Shown piece after piece: positions 8,974 through 17,184 of a stretch of DNA of 64,000 nt. The stretch's first letter is position 1, and the number at the start of each line of letters is the position of its first letter. The stretch comes from JBIKIW01 sp044361365 (GTDB taxonomy: Bacteria; Patescibacteriota; JACMRA01). Made by a program: the position numbers and the translations under genes. The stretch covers positions 1 to 64,000 of the forward strand of contig JBIKIW010000002.1 in NCBI GenBank assembly GCA_044361365.1, in the 5' to 3' direction. The notes under the pieces are model-generated. The model ran no database searches. It was not told the DNA's origin and worked only from the letters and a program-made list of their open reading frames with translations.

Positions 8974-10422
8974 ATGTTGGTTCTCAACATTATTATACAA
9001 AAATAAAAACGGTTTTTTAAGATTAAATTCAGCTTTTTGCCCTGTTTGAAGTGAGTTCGAAATTAGATATTTTAGAATTTGGTTTTTTTCAGTAGAATTC
9101 GAACTTTTAAATATTTCTGGTAAACGGTTTATAAGATTAAATAAGCTGGAAACGGTTAAATGTAGGTCTGTAGTTTCTTTGGTTTCTTGAGTAAGTTGTA
9201 AGTTCAATTCATAGATTTTTGATTCGTATTCTTGTTGTTTTTTGGTATAAACATATTTAGTAATACTACTATCAACCAAAAGATCGGTTAGTTTATCTAA
9301 TCTTTCGTTGTAAGTTTCAATCTCTTTATATATTTCAGCTCTTTTCTGTTTTTGATACAAACTTTCTTGGTTAAAGTCATTTTTAAGTTTATCAACTATA
9401 AATTCTATTGCTTCATTTGGAAATACAAGATTTTTTAGCACTGTTTCAGCTTGTTTAAGTAAAATCTCTTCTTTGATTACTTCTTGGTAATACTGGCATT
9501 CTTTGTTTACACATCTGTAGTAATTGTACTTTTGTTTAGCTGTATAAGGGTTTATGGTTCTGTCACATTCAGAGCAAGTCAACAAATTTCTAAAAGGGTA
9601 AGGTCTAAAACCTCTTTTTTGTTTCCTACTAGATTTTGTATTTTGATTCAAAATGTCTTGGCATTTATCAAAAATGGCTTTGGTGGTTAGTGGTTTGTAG
9701 ATATGCTGGTAATTTCCATATTTGCTTTTGGCTAAACCATAATAAAATGGATTGTTTAGAATTTTGTTTAAAGTTTGTCTAGTTAGTTTTTTGTCTGTAT
9801 TAGTTTTAAAACCTTTATTGTTCAAAAGCTCACATAATTCGGCTTGATTATACCTACCACTACTAAATAAACTAAAAGCCTCTGAAATTAGTTCTGATGA
9901 ATCTGTAGTATTTACTTGTCCGTTTTGCCTGATATAGCCCTCTGGAAATTTATAGACCACTCCTTGATTTCTTAGTTTTTCGTTAGCTCGTCTAACATTA
10001 TCACTAATTGCATCAGAGTAATATTTTGCAAGTCCAAGACTCATGCTAAAAGTAAATTTTTCAACTGCTGATATTTTAGAATTTAAAATCTGATTGTCAG
10101 ATACAAAATGTAATTCCAGTTTATCACTAATTGCCATTTCATAAAGCCAAGAAACCCTTTTATCAAAGACATTTCTACTAAGCCTGTCTATTTTATCAAA
10201 GCAAACTACTAAAAAGCCTTTATACTTCTTTATGTAGTCAATAATAGTATCAAACTCATCTCTGTTTGATTTATAAGCTGATTCATCAAAACTAAATTTT
10301 TTAACCACTTCAAAATCTTTTCTTTGGCAATAATCCAGCATTCTTTTTTCCTGAGCTGGCAAAGAATTACCTTGTATTTTTTGGTCTTCGGTAGATACTC
10401 TGGAAATGGTTATGGCTTTCAT
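8941..10422 (-). CDS. Large serine recombinase (element integrase)
   Basis: This 493-residue site-specific recombinase has an N-terminal resolvase domain with ISRVST (catalytic Ser10) and the arginine motif DRLSRN. A recombinase domain follows around residues 160-260. Then comes a zinc ribbon with CSEC near 285 and a second cysteine pair in CVNKEC, and a coiled-coil C-terminal part. This is the layout of large serine integrases. The last 20 or so codons (ending FGDRDSNPS) are read across the tRNA-Gln gene on the opposite strand, so this end was acquired on integration. It overlaps the methyltransferase gene upstream by 4 nt, indicating translational coupling. Confidence 0.93.
   Translation of the reverse strand: MKAITISRVSTEDQKIQGNSLPAQEKRMLDYCQRKDFEVVKKFSFDESAYKSNRDEFDTIIDYIKKYKGFLVVCFDKIDRLSRNVFDKRVSWLYEMAISDKLELHFVSDNQILNSKISAVEKFTFSMSLGLAKYYSDAISDNVRRANEKLRNQGVVYKFPEGYIRQNGQVNTTDSSELISEAFSLFSSGRYNQAELCELLNNKGFKTNTDKKLTRQTLNKILNNPFYYGLAKSKYGNYQHIYKPLTTKAIFDKCQDILNQNTKSSRKQKRGFRPYPFRNLLTCSECDRTINPYTAKQKYNYYRCVNKECQYYQEVIKEEILLKQAETVLKNLVFPNEAIEFIVDKLKNDFNQESLYQKQKRAEIYKEIETYNERLDKLTDLLVDSSITKYVYTKKQQEYESKIYELNLQLTQETKETTDLHLTVSSLFNLINRLPEIFKSSNSTEKNQILKYLISNSLQTGQKAEFNLKKPFLFLYNNVENQHWFGDRDSNPS
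8993..9009. repeat. Left attachment repeat (candidate att site)
   Basis: TTATACAAAAATAAAAA recurs exactly at 17185-17201. It lies 20 nt after the tRNA-Gln and inside the 3' part of the recombinase gene. The repeat is A-rich, so some chance similarity is possible. The position at a tRNA and the displaced terminator make it a credible crossover site. Confidence 0.6.
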
Positions 10423-11417
10423 ACTTTTTTGTTTATTTGTTCAATCAATGCCTTTGCAACATGCCATATTAAAATTGGTGGTATTGCATTTCCTATTTGA
10501 CGATAAGCGTCTGCTTCGCTTCCGACAAACTTAAATTTATCAGGGAAAGATTGTATTCTGGCAGCTTCAAGCGGAGTAAATCTTCTATACAATTCTTTTT
10601 TGGGATCAACAAGTAAAACAGGATCCCTTGAATTCAGACTAACTTTTGCAAGGTGTGAGGTTACGGTTAAACATGGTTTATCTAAATCTTGCCATAAGCC
10701 TCTTTTCATATTGTTTTTTGCATTTTTCATTCCTTCAACTGCTTTTTTTGAAAAATAATACTTTTCATCTTCTGGAACTAATGAATCAATAACTTTTTTT
10801 AAAGGAACCCAACCATTTTGTTTTTCTTTTGGATTTTCATGAAATATGTTATCGGGAAAGACAAATTTTTGATTGAAATCTTTTCTTATACCAACAATAA
10901 AAACACGCTGTCTTTTTTGTGGAACCCCAAAATTCGCAGCGTTTAATAATTTGTAACTCAAGTTGTATCCTTGATCTTCAAACTCTTTTAATACACTTTT
11001 AAAAATTTTACCCTTTTTTAATACCATTAGACCTTTTACATTTTCGGCAATAAAGGCAATGGGTTTTTTTTGTTTCAAAATTCTGGCCATGTCTTTATAT
11101 AGTTGACCTCTTTCATCAAAAGGATTTTTTGTTGGGTTTACTGTGCTAAAAGATTGGCAAGGGAAACCACCTATTAAAATATCAATATTAGGAATGTCTT
11201 TTTCCTTACAATCAGTTACAGATCCAATTACAGCTTTGTGCTTAAAATTATGATTGTAAGTATTTATTGCTTTCTGATCTATATCTATGGCATATTTTAT
11301 TTCAGTTGGCAGTTTATCATATTTTTTATCAACAAATTTAAAACCACCTAAAACACCTAGGTCGCTACCACCACAACCACAAAAAAGTGAGCCTATTGTA
11401 TATATTTTCTTTTTCAT
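10419..11417 (-). CDS. DNA (cytosine-5) methyltransferase, first of two
   Basis: This 332-residue m5C methyltransferase has its motifs in the usual order: motif I GSLFCGCGGSDLG near residue 9, catalytic PCQS near 87, ENV near 120, QKRQRVFIVG near 170 and QIGNAIPP near 310. It methylates cytosine in a specific DNA site using SAM. The target-recognition part between motifs VIII and IX is short. It overlaps both neighbours by 4 nt (recombinase and nuclease), so all three are probably translated together. With the second methyltransferase at 12804-13838 it flanks a nuclease gene, an arrangement typical of R-M systems with asymmetric target sites. Confidence 0.93.
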   Translation of the reverse strand: MKKKIYTIGSLFCGCGGSDLGVLGGFKFVDKKYDKLPTEIKYAIDIDQKAINTYNHNFKHKAVIGSVTDCKEKDIPNIDILIGGFPCQSFSTVNPTKNPFDERGQLYKDMARILKQKKPIAFIAENVKGLMVLKKGKIFKSVLKEFEDQGYNLSYKLLNAANFGVPQKRQRVFIVGIRKDFNQKFVFPDNIFHENPKEKQNGWVPLKKVIDSLVPEDEKYYFSKKAVEGMKNAKNNMKRGLWQDLDKPCLTVTSHLAKVSLNSRDPVLLVDPKKELYRRFTPLEAARIQSFPDKFKFVGSEADAYRQIGNAIPPILIWHVAKALIEQINKKV

Positions 11418-12796
11418 ACTTTTTCAAAAGTTAAATCAATAGATTTAAGTGAGAAATCTAGTCTGTAATTTATTGGTGTACACTTTACTAATCGTTCTTG
11501 ATTTTTCAGATATGGGTTTCTAATCACATAAACAATAATTTTTTCTGGCGTAAAATAGACCCTATAAATTGAAAAAGAATTAGAGTGTTGTTCTGCTGCA
11601 ATCCATTCATTTCTTGTTAGAGTGATAGCGTCTATCCAACCGTCAATTCCCTCATTTGGAACCGTAACCCTTTTTGTAGACTTAACTTCGATATAATGCA
11701 CAAATTCTGATTTTTCAGAATCGTCTGCAAAAATTGATTGTATGTCATATCCAAGACCTTTTGTTTTACCGAGTAATAATACTTTATTAGTAAGTCTTTT
11801 ATCATACTTTTCGACTTTTTCTTTTTCGTAAGTAAATACAAAACTTTCTCCATCATCTCCAAGTGCAATTTTATCAAAGTCGGAAATTTTTGGAGCTTTT
11901 TCTTCAATATTAAACTGAATTGCATTGATCGATGTACTAAATAGCTCTATACCACCCTTGTCAACGCTTGAAAAATAAACTTGCCAATCGTGCAATAATC
12001 TCTTTCTGTCCTCTATGGAAGAAAATGAATATTGATATACATCAAAATTTGGCTTCTTGTCATGAAACGATCTTATATAATCAATTGCAACTTTTTCGTA
12101 GGGGTTCAAATAAATTACTTTATGATCTGTCCTAATTAAATTTGCAAGTTCAAGTAGGTTTAACTGTTCATTTATATGTTGCATTGAATAAGATGAGGCT
12201 TTTTCATTATCTTGTACTTTAACGATTTTACTTAAATTTCTATACTCAATAATTTTTTCATATACTTGAATAGGTGGTACATTAGATTGCAAGACCTCAA
12301 GACTGTTTAAGACAAAATAAGCAATTTCATCTTTTGTTATTTTAGTGTTATTTTCTTTCGCAATATTTAAAAGTTCTAAAATAAATGGGAATTGCCTAAT
12401 AGAAATATTTTGAGATATTTTTTCTTCAATAGTGTGAATACTATCCATTCCATTTGGAAATTGGAATTTTACGCAAATATCTTTAAAAAATGCTGGTTGA
12501 TCTTCATTTTCTAAAAACCTTAATGTGCGTTCAGAGGGATATACAGTATTATCACTATCGTAATAATACATACCAAAAAGTTTACCTGCTATTTCAGTTC
12601 TGTGGTTGTCTAAAGTTTTCTTTGTTCCTCCTATTATTCTTTCAAGGTATTCATTAAATATTCGAGGAAACTCGTCTTTAGAGCTTGGGCAAATCTCTTG
12701 AATAATTTTTGCGTATTTTGGCAACAAATTATCTAGGTCTGTTTTTGCCTTACCTCTTATTATTGTGCATCTAAATTGTATTTCTGGATTAAACAT
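11414..12796 (-). CDS. DUF3883-type PD-(D/E)XK nuclease, probable restriction endonuclease
   Basis: This 460-residue protein has a nuclease-like C-terminal third. It contains GDDGESFVFTYEKEKV, then GLGYDIQS, then YIEVKST, matching the G..E...YE / GYDI.S / EVK pattern of DUF3883 domains. The Asp of GYDI and the Glu and Lys of EVK would form the PD-(D/E)XK active site. The N-terminal two thirds has no recognised domain and may recognise DNA. Lying between two m5C methyltransferase genes, with a 4-nt overlap on one side and a 7-nt gap on the other, makes it the likely restriction subunit. The recognition site cannot be predicted. Confidence 0.75.
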   Translation of the reverse strand: MFNPEIQFRCTIIRGKAKTDLDNLLPKYAKIIQEICPSSKDEFPRIFNEYLERIIGGTKKTLDNHRTEIAGKLFGMYYYDSDNTVYPSERTLRFLENEDQPAFFKDICVKFQFPNGMDSIHTIEEKISQNISIRQFPFILELLNIAKENNTKITKDEIAYFVLNSLEVLQSNVPPIQVYEKIIEYRNLSKIVKVQDNEKASSYSMQHINEQLNLLELANLIRTDHKVIYLNPYEKVAIDYIRSFHDKKPNFDVYQYSFSSIEDRKRLLHDWQVYFSSVDKGGIELFSTSINAIQFNIEEKAPKISDFDKIALGDDGESFVFTYEKEKVEKYDKRLTNKVLLLGKTKGLGYDIQSIFADDSEKSEFVHYIEVKSTKRVTVPNEGIDGWIDAITLTRNEWIAAEQHSNSFSIYRVYFTPEKIIVYVIRNPYLKNQERLVKCTPINYRLDFSLKSIDLTFEKV

Positions 12797-12803
12797 ATTG
12801 GTA

Positions 12804-13838
12804 TTATAGAAGTTTTAAAAGGGTTTTTCCAATAATTTTTCCAAGTATGGGAGGGACTGCATTTCCTACTTGTTTTAATTGATCATTTTTCTTCCCACAA
12901 AAAATAAAAGTATCAGGAAAAGATTGTATTCTAGCGGACTCTCTTACAGTTGGCACTCTATTGAATTTATAATGAAAATGATGATTATGCCCTGTGTCAA
13001 TAGTAAAACTTGGTTTTTTGCTATTTAGTCTTGTCCATGCAATATTTACTTTTCTTGTACTCTGTAAATCTTTTGGTAAATCTTTATAGTTTCCTCCATC
13101 TGGAACAAGTGAAATTATTTCTACTGTTTTTTCGGTATGCTTTGTTGTTTCATGATTGAAAATTTTTGTTGAATTTTCTCTTATCATTTTTTGATATTCT
13201 GATTTCGGTGAATGAGGGTATGAAGTACCGTCTTTAACTTCGTTTTCTGGTAAATCACTAATGGCTTCGAAAGCAGTTATTTTATTTTCGTTATATTTTC
13301 CTTCTGGAAAAGTAAAACTTTTACCATTTTGTAATCCGACAAACACAACTCTTTTTCTGTTTTGAGGTACTCCAAAATCAGAAGCGAGTAAAATTTTATA
13401 AACTACTTTGTAACCTAATGCTTCAAATTCTTTTATGATTTGATCTTTAACATTTCCATTATTCATAGCTACCAAATTAGGTACATTTTCCATGATAAAA
13501 GCCTTTGGCTTGAAATATTTAACAAAGGAAACAAAAGACTGATAGAGTTTATTTCTTGGATCGTTTGGATTTCTTTTTCCTGAAATTGAAAATCCCTGAC
13601 ATGGAGGACCACCAATAATTATATCAAATTTTCCATTGATTTCTTCAGGTTTAATTTTGGATAAATCTGCACATAAAACTTCTGAATTTTTGTGATTATT
13701 TTTAAATGTTTTCAATGATTCTTCCCAATTATCTATGCCCAGTGAAATTTCAAAACCAGCTTGTTCGAAACCAAGTGACAATCCACCGCAACCACAAAAT
13801 AAATCTAAAACTTTCCAAGATTTTGTTTTACCACTCAT
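12804..13838 (-). CDS. DNA (cytosine-5) methyltransferase, second of two
   Basis: This 344-residue m5C methyltransferase has motif I LDLFCGCGGLSLG near residue 11, catalytic GGPPCQGFS near 77, MENV near 117, QNRKRVVFVG near 155 and QVGNAVPP near 325. It is clearly a different enzyme from the one at 10419-11417, as the target-recognition regions do not resemble each other. It probably protects the second strand or half of the same asymmetric site. The start overlaps the end of the HTH gene by 11 nt. Confidence 0.93.
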   Translation of the reverse strand: MSGKTKSWKVLDLFCGCGGLSLGFEQAGFEISLGIDNWEESLKTFKNNHKNSEVLCADLSKIKPEEINGKFDIIIGGPPCQGFSISGKRNPNDPRNKLYQSFVSFVKYFKPKAFIMENVPNLVAMNNGNVKDQIIKEFEALGYKVVYKILLASDFGVPQNRKRVVFVGLQNGKSFTFPEGKYNENKITAFEAISDLPENEVKDGTSYPHSPKSEYQKMIRENSTKIFNHETTKHTEKTVEIISLVPDGGNYKDLPKDLQSTRKVNIAWTRLNSKKPSFTIDTGHNHHFHYKFNRVPTVRESARIQSFPDTFIFCGKKNDQLKQVGNAVPPILGKIIGKTLLKLL

Positions 13839-14025
13839 ATTTACTTTTTTTAACTTCCTTTATAAACTTTTCCAAATCCTCTTTTTCAATACGCCATTCT
13901 TTGCCTAGCTTATAAAAACCTTTGATTTTTTGGTTCTTGATATATCTTCTAATTGTAATAGGACTGAGATTTAAAATCACACTCACCTCTTTGACTATGT
14001 AATATGATTGATTATTTTCTAGCAT
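13828..14025 (-). CDS. Excisionase / MerR-type helix-turn-helix protein
   Basis: This small DNA-binding protein is 65 residues from ATG 14025; an upstream ATG at 14049 would add eight residues. The core YIVKEVSVILNLSPITIRRY, then KIKGFYKLGKEWRIEKEDLEKFI, is the winged helix-turn-helix of excisionase (HTH_17) proteins. Its role could be directionality control for the recombinase or repression of the element's operon. It sits between the Rep-like gene and the methyltransferase, overlapping the latter by 11 nt. Confidence 0.8.
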   Translation of the reverse strand: MLENNQSYYIVKEVSVILNLSPITIRRYIKNQKIKGFYKLGKEWRIEKEDLEKFIKEVKKSKYEW

Positions 14026-14059
14026 AATGTATATATTTATATCTATCAATATGTATCAT

Positions 14060-15157
14060 TTATTTGTCAAACCTCAAAGCCTTGTCTACTTCTTCAAACC
14101 AGCCAAAACAGTCTTGTATTTCTGTAATTTCGTTTAGCTTTTCAAAGTCCTTGCTAAATCTGGACCAGTTTTTACCATTTAGCTTTTTTTCATAGATTTT
14201 TCTAAGTTCTGATAAGCCCTTTTCTTTGGCTAGGGTATTTATACCAATTAGTTTTAAAAGTTCTGATGTCTTTATTTCTGGATTGTTTTTAAGTATTTTA
14301 TCTATCAGTAAATCAGTTTTATTTACCTTGCTAAATAGGAATCTGTTTTTATCCACTATTAGACTTTGCCAGTAGTAATTTAAAATCTTTTTCCAAAGTA
14401 ATTCGTTAAATAAATTTTCAAAATAAAGAGTATCTATTTTGTAGTCAAAAGTGCCTAAAAGTTGCCTAACTTTTGCCTTGCTTCTTAGTCTGACTTCAAA
14501 CCTTATTATTTCCTGTTTTTGGCTATCGCTGTACTTTGTAAATAAATCTTTTTGTAGTTCGTTTCTGTCCTTATTAGTAGCCCTTTTATTTGGCTTGTTT
14601 AGGTCGGCTAGTTTATCGTAAATTACAAAACTATGAGCCTTTGAATAAAATTGTAATGTCGTTCCTGTACTTTCTCTGTACTCTTTGTTATCAAGATCAA
14701 GTCGCCTGTCTAGGGTGCATTTATTCAACTCTTCAATAATTTGAAAACTAAAATAGTCTTTACTCAAAAAGATGTTTTTAGATGTATCAAAGCCTGATAC
14801 TTCAAATTTAGCTAGATCGCTTTTTATTTCAACACCCATTTCCAAAAGACTTTGATAGAGAAACTGATAAACAAACTTTTCATCAAAAATAGTTAGCTCT
14901 TGCAAATTGTTACCATAGATCAATTTAGGTACTGAAAATTCAATTTTTAAATCTCTTTTAGTACCAAGACCTTTTCCTCTACTTCTTGGTGTGATTGTTA
15001 TTCTAGGGTAGTATTTATCAGCTGTTTTATAATTATTTTTAAAACTTGTACCTACAAAACCGTATTCATAAAGCTTGCTAGCATTAGGCTTAAAAAAGTC
15101 TGGTTTAGTTATCTTATAATCATTTTCTGCTACTTTTAAAATCACTGTATCTAACAT
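14060..15157 (-). CDS. Putative plasmid/phage replication initiator (gene II/X-like)
   Basis: This protein is about 365 residues from the chosen ATG at 15157, starting LDTVILKV; ATGs at 15163 and 15211 are alternatives. Such a start, then a central HSFVIYDK segment and a later IIRFEVRLRSK segment, resembles the phage/plasmid replication protein II/X group, which nicks one strand to start rolling-circle replication. I cannot place the catalytic Tyr or an HUH motif with confidence. Its position with a recombinase and an HTH supports a replication role. It overlaps the end of the SpoVG-like gene by about 38 nt. A conjugative relaxase is the main alternative. Confidence 0.5.
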   Translation of the reverse strand: MLDTVILKVAENDYKITKPDFFKPNASKLYEYGFVGTSFKNNYKTADKYYPRITITPRSRGKGLGTKRDLKIEFSVPKLIYGNNLQELTIFDEKFVYQFLYQSLLEMGVEIKSDLAKFEVSGFDTSKNIFLSKDYFSFQIIEELNKCTLDRRLDLDNKEYRESTGTTLQFYSKAHSFVIYDKLADLNKPNKRATNKDRNELQKDLFTKYSDSQKQEIIRFEVRLRSKAKVRQLLGTFDYKIDTLYFENLFNELLWKKILNYYWQSLIVDKNRFLFSKVNKTDLLIDKILKNNPEIKTSELLKLIGINTLAKEKGLSELRKIYEKKLNGKNWSRFSKDFEKLNEITEIQDCFGWFEEVDKALRFDK

Positions 15158-15440
15158 ATTCATCACATTTTTTAAAAAGTTTGTTATATTGCTCCGAGAC
15201 CTGTTTTTCAATATAGCCCCCCGCCTCTTTTTTTATCGGGTAAAGTAGGCTAGTGTCTTTGTTTCCAATTTGCTTACTTGGATATACAAGCCTGTATTGA
15301 TCTGGATTATTTAGCTTTGTATAAACGGCTACAGAGGACACAAAAAAGCTTTCATTTATAATAAAGCTAGCAAAAGCTACTAAACCATTTTTAGGTTTGA
15401 CTGGTATTATTTGAATTTCTGATATGGTTATTTGGTTCAT
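15120..15440 (-). CDS. SpoVG-like nucleic-acid-binding protein
   Basis: This 106-residue protein aligns with SpoVG across its length. It opens ITISEIQIIPVK like the SpoVG beta strand, continues with LVAFASFIINESFFVSSVAVY, then the YRLVYPSKQ block matching the MPSK region, and ends with IEKQVSEQYNKL like the SpoVG C-terminal helix. SpoVG proteins bind DNA and RNA and regulate gene expression in Firmicutes and spirochaetes. Here it is part of the mobile element, directly before the Rep-like gene and 11 nt after a small gene, so it may control replication or operon expression. Confidence 0.75.
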   Translation of the reverse strand: MNQITISEIQIIPVKPKNGLVAFASFIINESFFVSSVAVYTKLNNPDQYRLVYPSKQIGNKDTSLLYPIKKEAGGYIEKQVSEQYNKLFKKCDEYVRYSDFKSSRK

Positions 15441-15451
15441 AACTTTTTGAA

Positions 15452-15616
15452 TTAGTTTGGTAGTTTGTAATTTTCAGGGTTGTTTCTCATGTCTATTTCA
15501 ATCAGTAGCTTAAAGAGACCAATAAAAGAATCTTGATCCTCTTTTTCCCATAGTTTAGGATCAGAGGGTTGTATCTCTATTTTTGGTTTGATTGTTTGCT
15601 CTTGATTTTGAGACAT
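15452..15616 (-). CDS. Small hypothetical protein of the element
   Basis: This short frame is 54 residues from ATG 15616; an upstream ATG at 15649 gives 65. It is acidic and proline-containing with no recognised domain: KPKIEIQPSDPKLWEKEDQ, then a helical FIGLFKLLIEIDM stretch. It lies in line with the other element genes, 11 nt before the SpoVG-like gene. Function unknown. Confidence 0.5.
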   Translation of the reverse strand: MSQNQEQTIKPKIEIQPSDPKLWEKEDQDSFIGLFKLLIEIDMRNNPENYKLPN

Positions 15617-15717
15617 TAAAAAATCCCTAGAATTAATAACTAGGGACATTATAGAATAATCGTGTGCTTAACTTTGCTGAAAAATGCTTAATCTTGCTGA
15701 AAGCTACCTGTAAGGCT

Positions 15718-16848
15718 CTATTTTATGTACTTTTCATTTATACACACATGATCAGATTTTACAGTTAAAAAGTCTTTAATTTCAGGTGGTAAGTTGTCTT
15801 TAATATACTTAAATTTATTATAACAATTTTTATTAACATTTGGTTTAGAGCTAACTGTCTTTAAGACTTTATCACTTTTGCCTCCTAGTTCATCTAGTAA
15901 ATCTTTATAATACCAAATCTTTTTCGTATTCTTTTTATTTTTAGTCATTATACTAAGACTCCTATGAACTAAGCCTCTTGATATAGCTATGTTATAACTT
16001 CCTACAAAAAGCATACAATTTCTTGAATCATAGCTAACTCTAGTATTTTGATTAATTTCTAAAATACTAGTTGTTTGAGTACTTATTGCCAGCTTTGCAC
16101 CCTTGGCATCAAAAACGCCTCTGGTATATGCATTTGTTAGTTTTTGATAAGTTTGTTCTGGTATAGCTACAAGCTTGTATTTCTGACCATTTTTTTTAAA
16201 GGCCTGATACACCTCCAAACCATTTTCATTTATTCCTTGGTCTAATTCAACTACAACTTGTCTATGCTCTTTATAACTTTCTCTAGTATATTTAAAATCA
16301 AATTTAAGTCCTAAGATTTCGGCATTTATAGAAATCACCGATCTTGTCCATTCTCTGATGTAATCTTGTAAAGCTAAATATGGTTGTAAGGATTCTGAAA
16401 CAATACCTTGAAATCTCTCTCTAAATTCTATTTGAGCTTTTACTAGTTCTAGCATATTTTCCCTTAATCGATCACATCTAGCTTGATAAGTACTTGAAAA
16501 CTCAGTGAGTGTTCTTGTTGACGCCAGTACTTGAGCTAAGTAGTTTTTAAAATAATTAGAATTTATCAAATCATGAATTTGCCTTACTTGAATTGCTCTA
16601 ATTTCAGCTATTGCCAAAGCAAGCTCTGAACGGAGAGTGTCAAAAAATATTGTATTTATTATTCTTATAGATAAAGCGTTCAAACTATTAGTCCTCTCAA
16701 GCCTTTCTTTGATTGATTCATGTCTATTATACAAGACTAAAGACCTTTCTGGAATTGAAGCTAATTTCTTCTTTTGATTTTCAATCTCATTAAGCTTTGT
16801 ATCCAATCGAGAATTTAAATCTTTTAAATCTTTTTTTATAGTCATCAC
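15718..16848 (-). CDS. Hypothetical coiled-coil protein, first gene of the element operon
   Basis: This 376-residue protein is not a family I recognise. Residues 1-50 are a Lys/Glu-rich coiled coil. Residues 60-200 are largely helical with many Arg and Glu. Residues 200-300 look more like beta structure (KYKLVAIPEQTYQKL, then NCMLFVGSYNIAISRG). The C-terminal 80 residues are Lys/Asn-rich. It has no signal peptide or membrane segment. As the first gene of the leftward series, directly downstream of the structured non-coding segment, it could be a replication accessory, partition or capsid-type protein, but none of these can be shown. Confidence 0.65.
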   Translation of the reverse strand: MMTIKKDLKDLNSRLDTKLNEIENQKKKLASIPERSLVLYNRHESIKERLERTNSLNALSIRIINTIFFDTLRSELALAIAEIRAIQVRQIHDLINSNYFKNYLAQVLASTRTLTEFSSTYQARCDRLRENMLELVKAQIEFRERFQGIVSESLQPYLALQDYIREWTRSVISINAEILGLKFDFKYTRESYKEHRQVVVELDQGINENGLEVYQAFKKNGQKYKLVAIPEQTYQKLTNAYTRGVFDAKGAKLAISTQTTSILEINQNTRVSYDSRNCMLFVGSYNIAISRGLVHRSLSIMTKNKKNTKKIWYYKDLLDELGGKSDKVLKTVSSKPNVNKNCYNKFKYIKDNLPPEIKDFLTVKSDHVCINEKYIK

Positions 16849-16904
16849 ATTTTAGCTTATTACAGAGCATAATTTATAATTTAGCAACTCTTCACGCCTG
16901 ACTA

Positions 16905-17010
16905 TCGTATAACCTAATACATATATACGAAAGTCTTTCAGACACACCTGAAGGGCTAGGAGCGGTCCGTCGCCCTTAGGGCAAGTTCGTATATCTGCGG
17001 TTGATACGAA
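16905..17010. promoter_or_regulatory. Structured non-coding segment with three competing repeat arms
   Basis: ATACGAA (16925-16931), TTCGTAT (16986-16992) and ATACGAA (17004-17010) allow two mutually exclusive perfect 7-bp stems. Between the first two arms lie a 7-bp hairpin (CTTTCAG/CTGAAGG) and a GCCC-TTA-GGGC hairpin. A further CGTAT lies just upstream, near 16905. It is upstream of the whole leftward operon. It may be a leader switch or a replication origin bound by the Rep-like protein. Confidence 0.5.
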
Positions 17011-17012
17011 GT

Positions 17013-17166
17013 CATGCTGTTACCTCGTTAAACTCAAAGTGTCCTGTACTCAAAATTTGACCAAAAGTTATTTCAAAGTCAGACCAATCATAAGTTCGAA
17101 GTGAGTCAACGACGGTGAACCAAAGCCACATGGCAATTGAAAGAAGAGCTAACGAAATATAGCATG
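17013..17166. other. Long-range inverted repeat closing about 150 nt of non-coding DNA
   Basis: CATGCT (17013-17018) pairs with AGCATG (17161-17166). Further in, CGTTA (17026-17030) pairs with TAACG (17150-17154), giving a near-symmetric two-part helix around about 120 nt. No gene is seen here. It could be a structured RNA or part of the element's origin and attachment region. Confidence 0.35.
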
Positions 17167-17184
17167 AACAGGTGAGATGTTAAC

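Noticed and set aside
8973..8991. The hairpin right after tRNA-Gln as its full terminator
   Set aside because: The 7-bp stem AATGTTG/CAACATT is followed by ATTATACAAAAA without a T-run, so efficient termination is doubtful. The better candidate lies beyond the element at 17226-17250.
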